Below, in pieces: positions 22,546 to 43,492 of a DNA stretch of 64,000 nucleotides. The translations under genes and the position numbers were made by a program. Positions within the stretch are counted from its first letter, which is position 1. Each line of letters begins with the position of its first letter. The stretch comes from Trachythela sp. YZ-2020 (taxonomy: Eukaryota; Cnidaria; Anthozoa; Malacalcyonacea; Clavulariidae), in assembly GCA_016169945.1 (NCBI GenBank), contig JADLSH010000061.1:1-64000 (forward strand). The letters run 5' to 3'. The notes beneath the pieces were generated by a model, which saw nothing but the letters and a program-made list of their open reading frames with translations, ran no database searches and had not been told where the DNA came from.

Positions 22546-24810
22546 GTAAGTATAGAAAATGACTCCCAACCGACAAGCAATGACAAGAAATACGAGTTGG
22601 CCTTTGATTACTGTTTTGTCCTGAAATACAAGAAAATATGATTAAATAAATTAAGGTGAATTTGAACTAAAACTACGCTCGAGGTTGACTTCATATGGGG
22701 AGGTGTTAAAGAGTGGCTTATTGAGAGGGGAAGCTTATTATAAAAATAATATCAATTTAATTAATATTATTGTATCGTTTACCAGTGCATTTTGAGTGTT
22801 CTCTTCAGCCTCTGAAAAACAACATATATAAAGGGATTTGATAGAAACAAAATAAAAATGCTGGACATGTAAAATGCTGTCCAGCGAAGCAAGATATCAT
22901 GCCACCCGTTCGTATTTCATATGATACCAGTAACGACGAAGTTAATAGTACAAGCACAACTGAAAGTAAATAAAGCTGAATTGCAACTAGCATACAGTGA
23001 AGTTTATAGTTTTGCGAAGATCTTATTGCCAACCCGCGAGCAGTAGAATTCGTGTTATCAAAAAAGTTTTTATCAACAAGGCAAGCGAACTCGAATCACA
23101 TACCAGAGTCGGATAAGAAAAACTCATTCGGAAGGTCACAAATATGTTCCCAGAGCTGCATGTTGTGCATTATCAATGTTAATAAACCGTTAGTTTATCC
23201 TGACACTTTGCCAATGGACGAAGTTGTATTGAATTAATTTATGTTAAATTCATAGAGCTACAAGCCATTAAAGTAGAAGACAAAGTGAGAACGACGTTAT
23301 CCGAGTTGCACAATTATTGCATTCCGAAGTTAAAATCATCAAGCTCAGATGTCCTGGCCACCAAATGAACAGGAGCTGACACCAGACAAAATCCTCTTCA
23401 TACATCCCACATTTGCTGATGTTTACTGTTCTAATTTGTGAGCATTCCCTGATAAAGGATAAGAGCAAACGGAGAAAACTTTAAGGTTGAAAGAATCCTT
23501 TGCTCAAGACATCGTTTTCTCCGTAACAAATGGTGCTATCAAAACCCCCCAAAAGTGTGTGCTGTCTCTGATCAGCTGTCAAAGCAATTTGCAATAACAC
23601 AGAAATTGTGAAACTTATCAATAAGTACGGACACGGTATCAGTTATGACTTGGCAGAGGAAATAGAAACCGAGTGTGCATTGAAAGTCATAAACGACTAA
23701 AGCGAGAATCGTGTAACGATTCCGGTTGATGTGGAGGAGATGGAAAGAAGTACTTCTGTGGGGATAATGATTGCAGATAACATTGACAACTTAGAATGTA
23801 CGCTGAGTGGATCTGGAACGTCACATCGAGTTTTCTAGTAACGGAAAGAAAGCTTGGACTAGATGGGGAACAGAGTGGAGAAGTTGTAGATGAAGCATGT
23901 ACTACACACCGCCGACAAAAAGAAATGCAAAATATCTCTACCATCAGATGTCGTGACAAGAGTGACCCCGAGTACTATGGTGGAAAGAGGATTGGACCGG
24001 GGGAATTACCTCACGTACAAAATCTAGGTCTACCTAACTCACCTTATGAAGAGAAGGCGAACGAACTACGTCAGCGCTATCTTGTTTGGCTTGAAGTCAG
24101 GAAGTTGAAAATACACCCTTTGCTATTGGTACCCGGATGGACTGGTTTCAACATTAAAATATAGGTTGCAGTTGAAGGCGGTTGTTTGTGTTTTCGATCA
24201 GGCATTTTATGCGAAAGCGATGGAAATATTCTGGAAACACAAATCCTTATTCAAAGGTCTCGTGATAATGATGGGTGGATTCCATCTCCTTATGATGTTG
24301 TTGGGCGTCATTGGAACCAGGTTTGGCGATGCTGGTCTCCGGAACTTGCTGTACAAAGTGAAGTTGTTGCCGAATGCTCTATTGACAAGGTACTATGGGA
24401 AGCAGTATAACAGAGCTGTGCGCCTTCACAAATTAACATATGAAGCGCTAATGAGACTTCTTCTGAAGGAGTTTGAGTCATCGGTTGAGTTATCAACGTC
24501 TCTGGACCTAGAACAACTGAAGCTAGATCCTAATCAAGAGGAGATTACCAAGGTGCTGCATGGTGATAAGTTCCTCAAGTGGGAGAATCAGTTTAATGCA
24601 TATGTTCATGACATCCAGAAAAGTGGGACTGACCTAGCAAGATTCCGGCCTACCTACATCGACCTGTGCGAACTCTTACTCAATCTTATTTACGCCACGC
24701 GAACAGGTACATGGGATCTATATCGTGTGTGCATCGAAGAAGTCATCAATTGGGCATTTGCGTATGATCGACAAAATTACGCACGATACCTAGTCCCATT
24801 TCTAAATTAC

Positions 24811-24844
24811 GGTAAGGTAAGGTAAGGTAAGGTAAGGTAAGGTA
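24811..24844. repeat. (GGTAA)n microsatellite, copy 1
   Basis: Six units plus GGTA, followed by about 160 bp beginning GAACTTTATTTAGACACGC. Together these interrupt the gene after FLNY. Copy 2 has four units at 48527-48550. Confidence 0.85.
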
Positions 24845-25860
24845 GAACTTTATTTAGACACGCTAACCCCTTCAATAATTATTGATTTCCAAGGGAGGCG
24901 TGATAAAATTTAAAATTACACACATGATTCAGTTCTAGATACATATATAAAAAGTTGAATGATATAATACAAAAATAGTAGATAGTATAACAGGGCTAGT
25001 TGCAAGCACGTAAAGCGAGTTGAAACTACTAAGCTCTCCGCATTTACATGTGAAGCTCTCCGCATTTACATGCGAATTACATGCGAAGCTTGTCCACCAC
25101 AATGCCTGAAGTGAATCCTTTGGACGCAACGAAGCGGACAAGACTATTGAGAATACCATAAATCGAGATTGCAAGACAAGCGGTGGATATATTGGTTTCA
25201 GCGCCAACTGCGCTGCGACTCAGAGATGGGTGCTCAACGACACAAGGCGTGCTGCATACAGGAAACTCTTGCGAGAGCATTTGTCCATCGCAACAAATAA
25301 GGCGCATGTCCACAATGAGCTGACACCAGGAAGGATAAAAGCTGACGTGAGAGATGTAAATAAATTAGCCGACCTTCTAGATGAAGTATTTAGTAATCCT
25401 TGGAAAACCAACGCCGAGTTCACGAGCTTGTCTACAGGGATTGCGGTGACGACTGAAGTACGCGACGACCTGTTGAAAGCCAGAGAAAAAGGTCAGAAAG
25501 AAGCGAAAGAGTTAGTTCGCGCCCGATCTTCGTCGGCCCCAAAGAAATATTTCTACGATCCAATGAAGAAAGTAAAACTGAAGTCGTTTAAACATCTGAA
25601 AACCACCGTCAAGGTTCAATCGAAGGCTAAAGTCATCCCCCTACAGATGGATAGGTCTTTGTTTGCTCGCATGGCGTTGCTCAGTCAATTCCGTAAAATT
25701 GACATGAACACCGTCTTCACATATCCCGTAGGACCCCTTCCCTGGTCTCTGGCCGATCCATATGGTTTGCCAAGAAAGACGAACAAAGCAACACTCGCTC
25801 AACAACTGGAGAAAAATATCAAGATCACGGAGCGATATCCTGAGAACGCAACCACCATAT

Positions 25861-27090
25861 TATTATTATTATTATTATTATTTACATTTATATTGCGCGA
25901 GGTTCCATAGGAAGTAGCTCACCTGCGCATTACAGGATATAAAACAAAGTAAATAATTACATCAAGTGAAATATAAAATAACTAACTGTTCCTAGAGTAT
26001 AATCGAATTAATAAAATGCTATCTTAAAAAGATGTGTCTTTACTAGTTTTTTAACATGATCTACTGTTTTAGCATTGCGAATTTCATTCGGTAGTGAGTT
26101 CCACAGATTGGGCGCTGCTGATATAAATGCGCGGTCGCCCAAGGTTTTCAGGGTTTTGATCAGTTCATCCAAATATTCAGTTCACACTGATCAGTTCATC
26201 CAAATATTCAGGAGCTAGTCCGTGGATAACTTTAAATGTTATTAGCAGAATCTTGAAATCTATCCTAAATTTCACCGGAAGCCAGTGTAGGTAGATTAAT
26301 GTAGGAGTTATATGGTCAAATCGAGAGATATTGCAAATCAGCCGCGCAGCAGTGTTTTGTACTCTTTGTAATTTCAGTAAGTATGTGGCAGATGTCCCAA
26401 ACAGCAGGCTGTTGCAGTAATCTAAGCGACTGGTTATTAGAGCGTTGACCAAAGTTTTTATGCTTTCATGATCGAGAAATATCCGGATTTTCCTGAGATT
26501 ATATAGGTGGTAGAAGGCAGCATTGCAAACTTTATGTATGTGAGTCACCATATACTGAGTTGTGAGTCAAACCAGCAGCCCAAATTCCGAACCTCACTAA
26601 GTGATGTAAGTTGATCGTTACCTACTCGAAGGGTGTCAACGCTGACTTTGGCGAGCTGTTGTCTTGTGCCTATAATCACGAACTCAGCTTCCCATCATTC
26701 AATTTGAGCTTATCAGCAAGCATCCATTTCTTAACATCGTCAATAGCATTCTGCATTGCTATAATTGCAGCGCTTTAATTCATAGCATCATCAGGCTTAA
26801 TGAGAGGTAGAGTTGTGTGTCATCTGCATACATGTGAGCGTTGTGTAGATGACCTTCGAGTATATCAAATAACTTGCTTACATACAGGATAAAAAGCAGG
26901 GGACCAAGACATGAACTTTGCGGTACACCGAACTGCAGATCAAACTTTTTCGACGTTGCTCCGTTTACCGTAACTACTTGGCAGAGTCTGGCAAGGTATA
27001 ACTTAAACCACTTATGAGCTGAGCCCGTAATGCCAAAAGTTGAATGGAGTCGATCAAGGAGAATAGTGTGGTCGATAGTGTCGAAAGCGG
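25861..27090 (-). mobile_element. 5'-truncated LINE inserted in the PIN domain, copy 1
   Basis: The insertion ends in (TAA)n, seen on the plus strand as (ATT)n at 25861, and encodes only the C-terminal half of a CR1/jockey-like reverse transcriptase on the minus strand. ACCATAT flanks it at 25854-25860 and 27091-27097, a 7-bp target duplication. Removing the insert and one duplicate rejoins the host frame. The 5' end lies inside the RT domain (SAFDTIDHTILLD). Confidence 0.88.
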
Positions 27091-27112
27091 ACCATATATG
27101 ACGGAATGGCAC
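26177..27112 (-). pseudogene. LINE reverse transcriptase fragment, copy 1
   Basis: The frame 27112-26780 has FDTIDH (catalytic Asp), FGVPQSSCLG and MYADDTQ (YADD at 26830-26819). The frame 26551-26177 has the downstream thumb-like region (LDYCNSLLFG, LHWLPV). The GVPQGS motif reads GVPQSS here, whereas copy 2 keeps GVPQGS. The protein is cut at its N-terminus and broken near 26750, so it is dead. The family is the CR1/L2/jockey group, from remembered motifs. Confidence 0.8.
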
Positions 27113-28550
27113 TCCTGCAGAAGTTCAAGCCTCCTCCTGGTGCAACATTTCAAGTGGTCAGTGAAAAAGTGTTTGAAATGGTAACCAGCACCAAGAGCAA
27201 ACGAATAGATGTGGTGTTTGATGTATATAAGCAAGTATCTAATATCAAGACTGTTGAAAGGGCTTCATCAGCCTCTGATGGTATCAAGTACCAGAATATT
27301 CTTCCTGGCTATAAAGTGAAGTCGTGGAGTAAATTGCTCTGTGTTACATCAAACAAGATCGAAATCATGCAGATTTTGCTGTTGCAGTGGAAGAATCCGG
27401 AATTTAGGAGCAAACTTGTAGACAGGACAATGTATGTCACAAGCGATGACCAGTGCTGGAAGCTTACGTCTACTACTTGTGAACCGGTGCCAGAGTTGCA
27501 GTGTAACCATGAAGAAGCCGATACGCGCATTATTCTCCATGCACAACATGCTAGTAGCACGTGTGTCATTCATTGTGACGACACTGATGTTCTCATTATT
27601 CTTCTTGCTCACTCCCAACCTCTTGGCAAGTGTTACATCAGGAAAGGGAAAGGTTCACAGACCAGGATAATCGAATTGTCTCTGATTGTCGATTATTTAA
27701 GTAATCAGTTATTTGACAGTATTAGCAAACAGAACTGCCTGAAAGCTCTTATTGGTGTACACGCGCTGACTGGTTGCGATACGGTTTCCGCATTTTGTGG
27801 AAAAGGAAAGTGGAAAGCAATTCAACTACTTCAGAAAAAGAAAGAATACGTCCATGCTATGGCGAGAATCGGAGAAACATTGGATTTGTCTGAAGAAGTC
27901 TTTCGTGCAACAGAAGCTTTTGTGTGTAATCTTTATGGACATGGATTTGACAGTGTAGATCTGCTACGATATAAGCTTTACTGCGCCAAAGGTGGCAAAG
28001 GCCCTCCCAGCATGCCAGTCATCTCTGCGTCCTCATGTTGCACGATCCAACTACCAAGCAGCTATCTGGAGAAGTGCTTTGTCCCCCTGTCCAGATATAC
28101 CATCTCCACAAGGACACGGCTGGAACGTATACAATGATGTTATCACCTTCGTATGGCTAGGTTGAAAACCTGCTCCAGAAGACGTCTTAGAACTATTGTC
28201 ATGTTCATTGTCATGTGCAAGAGGGCATGCTCTCTCCAGTCCTGTTGCTGCCTAAAAGCTAGACTCAAGTGTACAGACATGTGTTCTTTGCAGTGCGACA
28301 ACATGGCCGTCATAGATGAGAATATAACTCCAGACGAGAGTGATGATGAAGATGGAGGAGACTGACATTTTCAATGCGAGTAGTGTAACATATTGTACAT
28401 TTTTAGATTATTTTGTCAACAATTGACAAATATTTACTATTACTCTAACTATTAATATCAAAATAATGCTATCGTCTGACAATATTATTCATATCTTGAA
28501 ATCTAACCATTAAAAAACGAAAATCCTAACACTAAACAGAAGAAAAAGGA

Positions 28551-28988
28551 ACTTTTCGGATAATTGGGGGACTGGAGCCGAGTATAAGAAATAGCTGTTT
28601 TTGTGTAATATTTATATGTTTGTTAGGCATTATCATGATAATATATGTGTATATTTAGTAAAAAAAACACACAGAGTGCCTCTGAAATTATTTTAATCAA
28701 CTTTTACAAAAGAAAACAACATGTTTATAGTCGTTTATCGGTTCAAACTGATTTATAAACCGAATGTGACGTCATTTACAAGGGAATGTGAACATAATTT
28801 GAGTAACAACACCAACTACCATCTTTGAGCGACCTCGCATTATGATAAAAAAGCGATTAAACTAACGTAGCTTGTCTGTTTGCAAAGTTATGCATTTTTA
28901 AAAGTTGTGAATAAAAACAAAATGGCGGCCAAATACCAAACACAGCCAGCACTCTTCAAGTGTCGATTTCAGAGGGAAAGCTACCGAT
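28551..28988. repeat. Right terminal inverted repeat, element copy 1
   Basis: The reverse complement starts ATCGGTAGCTTTCCCTCTGA and matches the left inverted repeat of element copy 2 (44919-45353) over its whole length, with scattered substitutions. It includes a CRE-like TGACGTCA and AAAATGGCGGCC. Confidence 0.88.
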
Positions 28989-29053
28989 CTAGACTTGCTA
29001 TCATACATTTTTTAAAAGCTTACTAAACAACGATTAAATTGACATGGGTTTTA

Positions 29054-38358
<9,305 letters not shown>

Positions 38359-38449
38359 ATTGTTTTCCTAGTTTACTTCATGTAAGGAAAAGATCAAGGA
38401 TCTCGCAAGCAAATTCGGGAATTCCTTCTCAAGGATCTGAAACTCCTTA

Positions 38450-39358
38450 GGGACCGGTCATAAAGTATGTGTACTGGGGGGGTGGAGGGTAAGTTGGGGG
38501 GGGTACGAAACAAATTATCTAACCTTTGGGGGGGTATGAGACGAATTACGACATTTGTGGGGGGGTACGAAACAAAAAATGAGTCTAATACTATGTCTAT
38601 GATTAAAACTACAAACTTTAGCACACTAAAAGAGGTAGATAAGACTCTGAAACGGCCGTTTCCGGCGATCTGGGGGCTTCAAATTTTAAATTTTTTCGCT
38701 CGGCGCCAACCATGGTGGCGCCTCGTGAGCTTGGGCCCCCCAATATTGAATACGTTCCTACGCCCCTGTAGCACAGTACCATTTATCGGAAAGTGTCTCG
38801 ATCGGAACCTATTAGTTTGACATCTCTGCAACCTGAACAGTCTTTGATTACGTAATTTTACCGTCGGGCAGCTCCCCTACACGTTTAGAATGATTTAAAT
38901 ATTGAAAAAGATATGAAATACGTCACGACGTTCTGTTGATATATCATAAATAATGCGCATGGCCGGGACCTCTTTCGACTTTATTATTAGGTACGGAAAA
39001 GATAGTCAAGCAAGTCCTATGGAATACTGGCAAGCATACAAAAGTACGGATTGGATACATGTGGTGTAAAAGAGCACTATTAAATTTATGGAAATGCTCA
39101 AAACTTGGATTACCAATAACAATTTATAACAGATTATGTTACGTTCTTGGCATTTATATTTGTTTCATGTTGGGTTGTTTTTTTTTTTTTTTGGGGGGGG
39201 GGGTGATTGGTTGGGTGGGGGGGTTGAAACACATTTCCATCACCTTTGAGGGGGGTATTAAATATTTTCCGACGCTTTTCGGGGGGGGTACCAAATTTTA
39301 TGGTAGTATTTTGGAATACCCTCCACCCCCCCAGTACACATACTTTATGACCGGTCCC
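38450..39358. mobile_element. 909-bp foldback with GGGACCGGTCATAAAG ends, flanked by TTA
   Basis: The ends GGGACCGGTCATAAAGTATG and their complement are flanked by TTA (38447-38449 and 39359-39361). Unit A has a single TTA at this site (near 20367). A 3-bp TTA duplication fits PIF/Harbinger-type elements. The arms carry several GGGGGGGTACGAAAC-like repeats. No transposase is present. Confidence 0.82.
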
Positions 39359-39657
39359 TTACTTTCCCCAAAAATTCCTTCCACATTTCATCCATTCACT
39401 CATTTTCCAATCTTGCCAATAACATGAATTACCTATATTTGTTTTTAAACGATACAGATAAAAACTAAAATTGTTCAATTTACAAAACCTTATTCAAATT
39501 CTTAGAGTCATTGTTCCTATCCGACTCATTCTTTGGTGGTGGGTAATTCGAGTGTTACCCCGAAAAGTTTAGAATCTTTGGGTTTATTAATGCCATTTTC
39601 TGCATTTTGAGGTCTGTTAAGACAGATATCAATTGCCTAATACAGTCTACATCAATA

Positions 39658-39903
39658 CAGCGGATTCCGTTTGACTGCAAAACAACAAACGTTCGCAACG
39701 CACTAGCCTCCTCCGCAGGCATCTCTTGGATCCCCGGGGTAGGTTGCGTCAGCTAATTTTTTTTTTCCAGCAAATAATTTCTGCCCGCCAATTTTAAGGC
39801 GATGCCTGCGGAGGAGGCTAGCAACGCACGTTGGTCGTTTAAAATTTGACGTTGCTAACGTCAATTTCAATTGTTTCCAAGGGGCGGGCCCAACGTTCGA
39901 TGT
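39658..39903. repeat. Left inverted end of the Tc1/mariner element
   Basis: Matches the right end (about 43490-43607) in reverse, but is split by a 118-bp hairpin at 39703-39820. Confidence 0.88.
39703..39820. mobile_element. 118-bp hairpin MITE nested in the mariner end
   Basis: The ends CTAGCCTCCTCCGCAGGCAT and their complement are flanked by GCAACGCA at 39695-39702 and 39821-39828. The right mariner end has this 8-mer once. The 7-8 bp duplication suggests a hAT-type origin. Confidence 0.85.
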
Positions 39904-40005
39904 GCTTTTTTGACAGGTTCATAGTTTATTTAGCCTGCTTGTAGCACGTGCTTGCAGTATATTTTATAATGTAGTATTATAAACAAGTTTATACGAAAAT
40001 TTAAT

Positions 40006-41454
40006 ATGTCTCTGGTAAAAATAAAAATTGTCTACGACTATTATTCAACCAAAAGGGTAACTCCTGTTTTCATGAGGGAAGAAGAGCTCGTGAATCTATG
40101 TTTTGATGAATTCAAAGCGCGTTTATTGACCGAAGTTCCTTATCTAAATAAAATGGCCTCATCTTTGCGACTGTCAGTTATCGAAGATAATTTGGAAGTG
40201 GATTTGTCTTCCACTTATTTTAACTATCAAATCAAGGGGATTTTAGAGAAGGAGAAAACAATAACAGTCAAGGCTTTTGCGTTTGATTCTCCTGGCTTAC
40301 TGTCTGTCCCTTCTCGCACTGAAAAAAACAGTGTCAGTAATACCCGTAGAAATGTTGAACCGCAAGAACTTCGCCATGAAGTAGAAGCCATTCCTCGCGC
40401 AAAAAGATCATTGACCTTAACAGAAGGGCAAAATGATCTTGTATACTCCAGTGACAGTGATTCAGAAAGCAGCAATCTTACCAATCCACCTCAAGACTCG
40501 CGTATATTACTTCCTTTGGAGAGATACGCTAAGAAACAACAACAAGCCGCGAAGGATATTCAACGCACATTGCAAATGAAATGTCGTGAGAAGATAGATA
40601 TCGCATCGCAGCAAAATGTGGGAAAAAAGGGCGCATGTGGGAATTGTCATCTTAAACTTGGTCACACCAAAAAAAGTTGCGATTTTAGTCCTTGTAGATC
40701 CGCTTACTCATGTGGCTTCCTCTAAAAACATGGCAGCGAAAAGATAGCAATTACAACTTTGGAAAGGGAAACTGCTCGGCTCGAACGAAGTCTAACTACC
40801 GCACAAAACGAGGTCCAAAACGCAGAACGTGCTGCAGACAAAGTGCTCACATCAGTTCCAAAGCAGATTGAGGATGTCATTGTACAAGAATTACCGGAGC
40901 GATATATTTCGTTTGGCCGTCGAAATTGGATACTCCTGAATAGAGACGTAGCTATGGTTCAGAAAAACTTGCATGGTAAACTCCCATCAAGAGAAAACGT
41001 TAACCAACTTCTTCACCGGGTAGTCCTGGAATCATCATCTAGCACAAATACGGTTTCTTCTAGTACTTTAACTGAGAGATTGACAGATCACAGAATGAGT
41101 TCCCAAAAGCGCCTGCTCTCTGACGAGTATGGTATCAATTTTCCAACCGACAAAGCTAAAAAACAAAAAACAGGTCCTTGTCTTTCTACTGCTACTTCAA
41201 CCCACACAAGTACTTCTAGAGCAAATAGTTGTACAAGTAGCTTTCCTGTAATATCTACTCAGGAAACACGAGATTTCAAGTTAGCTCTTAAACTTCAACA
41301 GGAAGAAATGGAATCACCTCAATCACCTGTAGATGTGGACACACGGCAACAGCCCACAGCAGAGGAGCCCACCAAAAATCAGGAAGCAGACATGGAATTC
41401 GAGGCGAATGCTGCAGCAGCATATTTGTTACAACTCCAGCGAAGATCCAAGTAA
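40006..41454 (+). CDS. Accessory protein of the Tc1/mariner element (zinc knuckle, coiled coil)
   Basis: One frame of 482 codons, interrupted only by TAA at 40723-40725. The first 90 or so residues (MSLVKIKIVYDYYS onward) look like a compact alpha/beta region, possibly ubiquitin- or PB1-like, which is inference. A serine/acidic stretch follows, then a zinc-knuckle-like C-x2-C-x5-H-x4-C at residues 211-225. After the stop come a coiled coil (LERETARLERSLTTAQNEVQ) and the conserved-looking FGRRNWILLNRDVAMVQKN, then a polar tail. I do not recognise the function. Its place inside the same inverted ends as the transposase suggests a role in binding the element's nucleic acid or aiding transposition. 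The stop is either a disabling mutation or readthrough. Confidence 0.7.
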
Positions 41455-42403
41455 AGTAACTTAACCAAAATAAGTTTGAAATTTTATTTTTTGAGACGTT
41501 TTCGTTGCGTTTTTTTATAGGTATATAATGTACAATATAGCCTACTTGCATGGAGTCTCGCGGAGGCATACATTTAAACATTTCGCTTCTATATTGATAG
41601 CATGAATAAATTTTATTGATATTTTGCTGACGTTTACTTTTTAAATAAAAATGCCCACACTGTTTGTAGACTGCATGTATATTTTTAGACTTTTGACAAT
41701 TAATTATTTGTCTGGTGTAAATGATGAAATGTGACAAGTTTTTGAAAAGTTGGCATGCAAGTTTTTCAACACTGATTACATGCACTGGTCAATGAAAGAC
41801 TTGTCACATTTCATCATTTTATACACGGGCAAATAGAGATTGTCGAAGTAAAAATTGCCAAGTAAAATTTGCTTGTGTAAACTTCGCTTTATAAAACGTG
41901 TCAACAGTATGAATTTTTCAACAGGCACACTTTTTGGTTATATACATGAAATAATTTGAATTATATAATTCTACGAAGACAGGCTATTTCCAGAAAAGAA
42001 TAAATACTGTAATAGAACGAGTTTACTGTAATAGGTTTTACAAAACTTTACATGTATTTTGTTTATAGCTATGCAGGAATCAGTTTTCAACCAAACTAGC
42101 ACTTTCAGTAAGTCCGGGTGTCACCCCCCCCCAGAAATTCTATTTGGAGTTTCAGTCGGCAGAAGTGCTATTTTAATCGGCAGACAAAAATATTTTTGAT
42201 GACTAACAGCAATGTAGTCGGTACAAGTTCGTTAGTCAGTCGGTTGAAAGGCCCTGTCAGTAACACTTGTAATTTATAGACCATGACATTTACAAATTTG
42301 AATTTTTTCTCTACGAATTACAGTAATTACAAATATCCTTTAACAATTTAATATCAAACATCTAACAATCTCATTATTATACCAGACTACAGTAAAAAAC
42401 AGA
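41455..42403. other. Spacer between the convergent mariner genes
   Basis: AT-rich, without conserved frames. A long minus frame (41785-41288) is mostly antisense to the accessory gene and is rejected. An inverted repeat of about 25 bp around GATGAAATGTGACAAG (41725-41820) may form a hairpin between the two 3' ends and serve transcription termination. Confidence 0.4.
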
Positions 42404-43492
42404 TTATACAGTTAAGTAACCAGTAATTCGAAAAAATTCTTGCATGTCCGCAGGAGTTATGAGATTGATGGCAGTGTATAGCGAATCAACCAGGTTGGTG
42501 TTTGTCAAATCCCAAAGTCTATATTTTAGTAGTGTTTTTATCTTACCAAAGACATATTCTGCTGGATTGAAATCTGGACTGTAGCAAGGCATGTAGACTA
42601 ACTCTATATTCAAGTCATCCAAGAAATCCCTCAAAATTTGACCACCTTCATTATGATGAAATGCGCAATTGTCCATAACTATTATGTCTCCGACTTCTAG
42701 GCATGGTCGTCCCGTGTTAGGATTTGTGGAATTATAAGCCTCTTCAAAAAACCGTAAAAATTCCAATGTGTTAGATGGGCCATTTACTGTGTTCATATAT
42801 GTCACACCAGTTAAGCCACACATGAGATTAACGGTGGTATTGGCGGTTTGACAGTATCTTCGAATCTCAACTGCCCTCTCTCCTATCGGTGCGTGGCCGT
42901 AATTTCGCGCGCCATTTACAGGAAGCTTTACCCCACATTCATCGAAGTATTTCAAAACATATGGATCTTTGCCGTGCAAGTAGTCGATAAATAGTTGTGT
43001 GTATGCCATGTTATTTATTGTGAATCGTTCTCTTGCCACAACCGTAGTTTTTTTAAAAGTAAACTGACCACTCGGTAGTTTATTTTGAACGGCATTACAA
43101 ACTGAAGTTACTGAAGTATCTCCTTCGGGTAGTTCTCCAAAATCATGTAAGCAGTCCATGATTTCATAGTACGTTATAGAAGGTCTCTGCCTCTTCAATA
43201 CTTCAATTAACTGAAGATCACCGTCAGATAAACTTGGTCTGTTTCCCCCTCCATGCTTCGGAACTAAATCATTTGATTCGCAGTACTGTTTCCAGATTTT
43301 GGACACAGTAGATGCAGAAACCTTAAATTCGTTCGCTATATCAATAAATTTTCCTGGAAAATTCCCTGTAGTTTTATCCCCCCCTTTGGCGGAAATTTCG
43401 TCTACAATATTGACCCTTGCATTAAGAGAAAGTGCTTTTCCGTGACTGTAAGATCGCCCTTTACTGTTAACTTTCCACATTTTGAAGCACAT
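42404..43492 (-). CDS. Tc1/mariner (IS630) DD37E transposase, intact frame
   Basis: An uninterrupted frame ending at 42404. The open frame begins at 43594 inside the inverted end, but ATG at 43492 or 43480 is the likelier start (362 or 358 residues). The N-terminus has a helix-turn-helix (KFIDIANEFKVSASTVSKIW) and a GGGNRPSLS linker, as in paired-like DNA-binding domains of this superfamily. The catalytic triad is visible as YFDE, IVMDN and NPAE, with 37 residues between the second Asp and the Glu. The protein cuts and pastes DNA into TA sites, in agreement with the TA seen at both ends. Length and motifs are normal, so the copy may be active. Confidence 0.92.
   Translation of the reverse strand: MCFKMWKVNSKGRSYSHGKALSLNARVNIVDEISAKGGDKTTGNFPGKFIDIANEFKVSASTVSKIWKQYCESNDLVPKHGGGNRPSLSDGDLQLIEVLKRQRPSITYYEIMDCLHDFGELPEGDTSVTSVCNAVQNKLPSGQFTFKKTTVVARERFTINNMAYTQLFIDYLHGKDPYVLKYFDECGVKLPVNGARNYGHAPIGERAVEIRRYCQTANTTVNLMCGLTGVTYMNTVNGPSNTLEFLRFFEEAYNSTNPNTGRPCLEVGDIIVMDNCAFHHNEGGQILRDFLDDLNIELVYMPCYSPDFNPAEYVFGKIKTLLKYRLWDLTNTNLVDSLYTAINLITPADMQEFFRITGYLTV

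Larger units (their letters stand above)
22880..28365 (+). pseudogene. Large PIN/FEN1-like and CXC-domain protein, copy 1
   Basis: Frames at 23052-23237, 23796-24164, 24166-24825, 25230-25865, 27091-28000 and 28153-28365 read in order as one protein. I recognise the family from phrases such as LLLVPGWTGFN, NRAVRLHKLTYEAL, HEEADTRI and LTGCDT, but cannot name it. The segment after 27091 resembles the FEN1/XPG fold, with VFD (ORF residues 37-39), EADTR (137-141), DDTD (158-161) and TGCDT followed by GKGKW. The last frame is cysteine-rich like a tesmin CXC domain. The gene has two intrusions, one starting with (GGTAA)n at 24811 and a LINE at 25861-27090, plus several frame slips including one near 28000 shared with copy 2. 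It is non-functional. Confidence 0.7.
22676..28988 (+). mobile_element. FEN/PIN-CXC element, copy 1 (left end lost)
   Basis: The body matches element copy 2 (44919-53852) from the AGCGAAGCAAGATATCATGCC block onward and keeps the right terminal inverted repeat (28551-28988, ending CTACCGAT). The left inverted repeat and the first part of the gene are replaced by about 200 bp of other sequence starting right after the shared flank ACTACGCT. It lies precisely between tandem units A and B. Confidence 0.75.

Noticed and set aside
27309..27618. Minus-strand frames over the nuclease segment (also 52172-52481)
   Set aside because: They are antisense to the FEN/PIN-like frame; their conservation between copies only reflects recent duplication.
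41288..41785. 165-codon minus frame
   Set aside because: It is largely antisense to the accessory mariner gene, and its remainder is AT-rich spacer without motifs.
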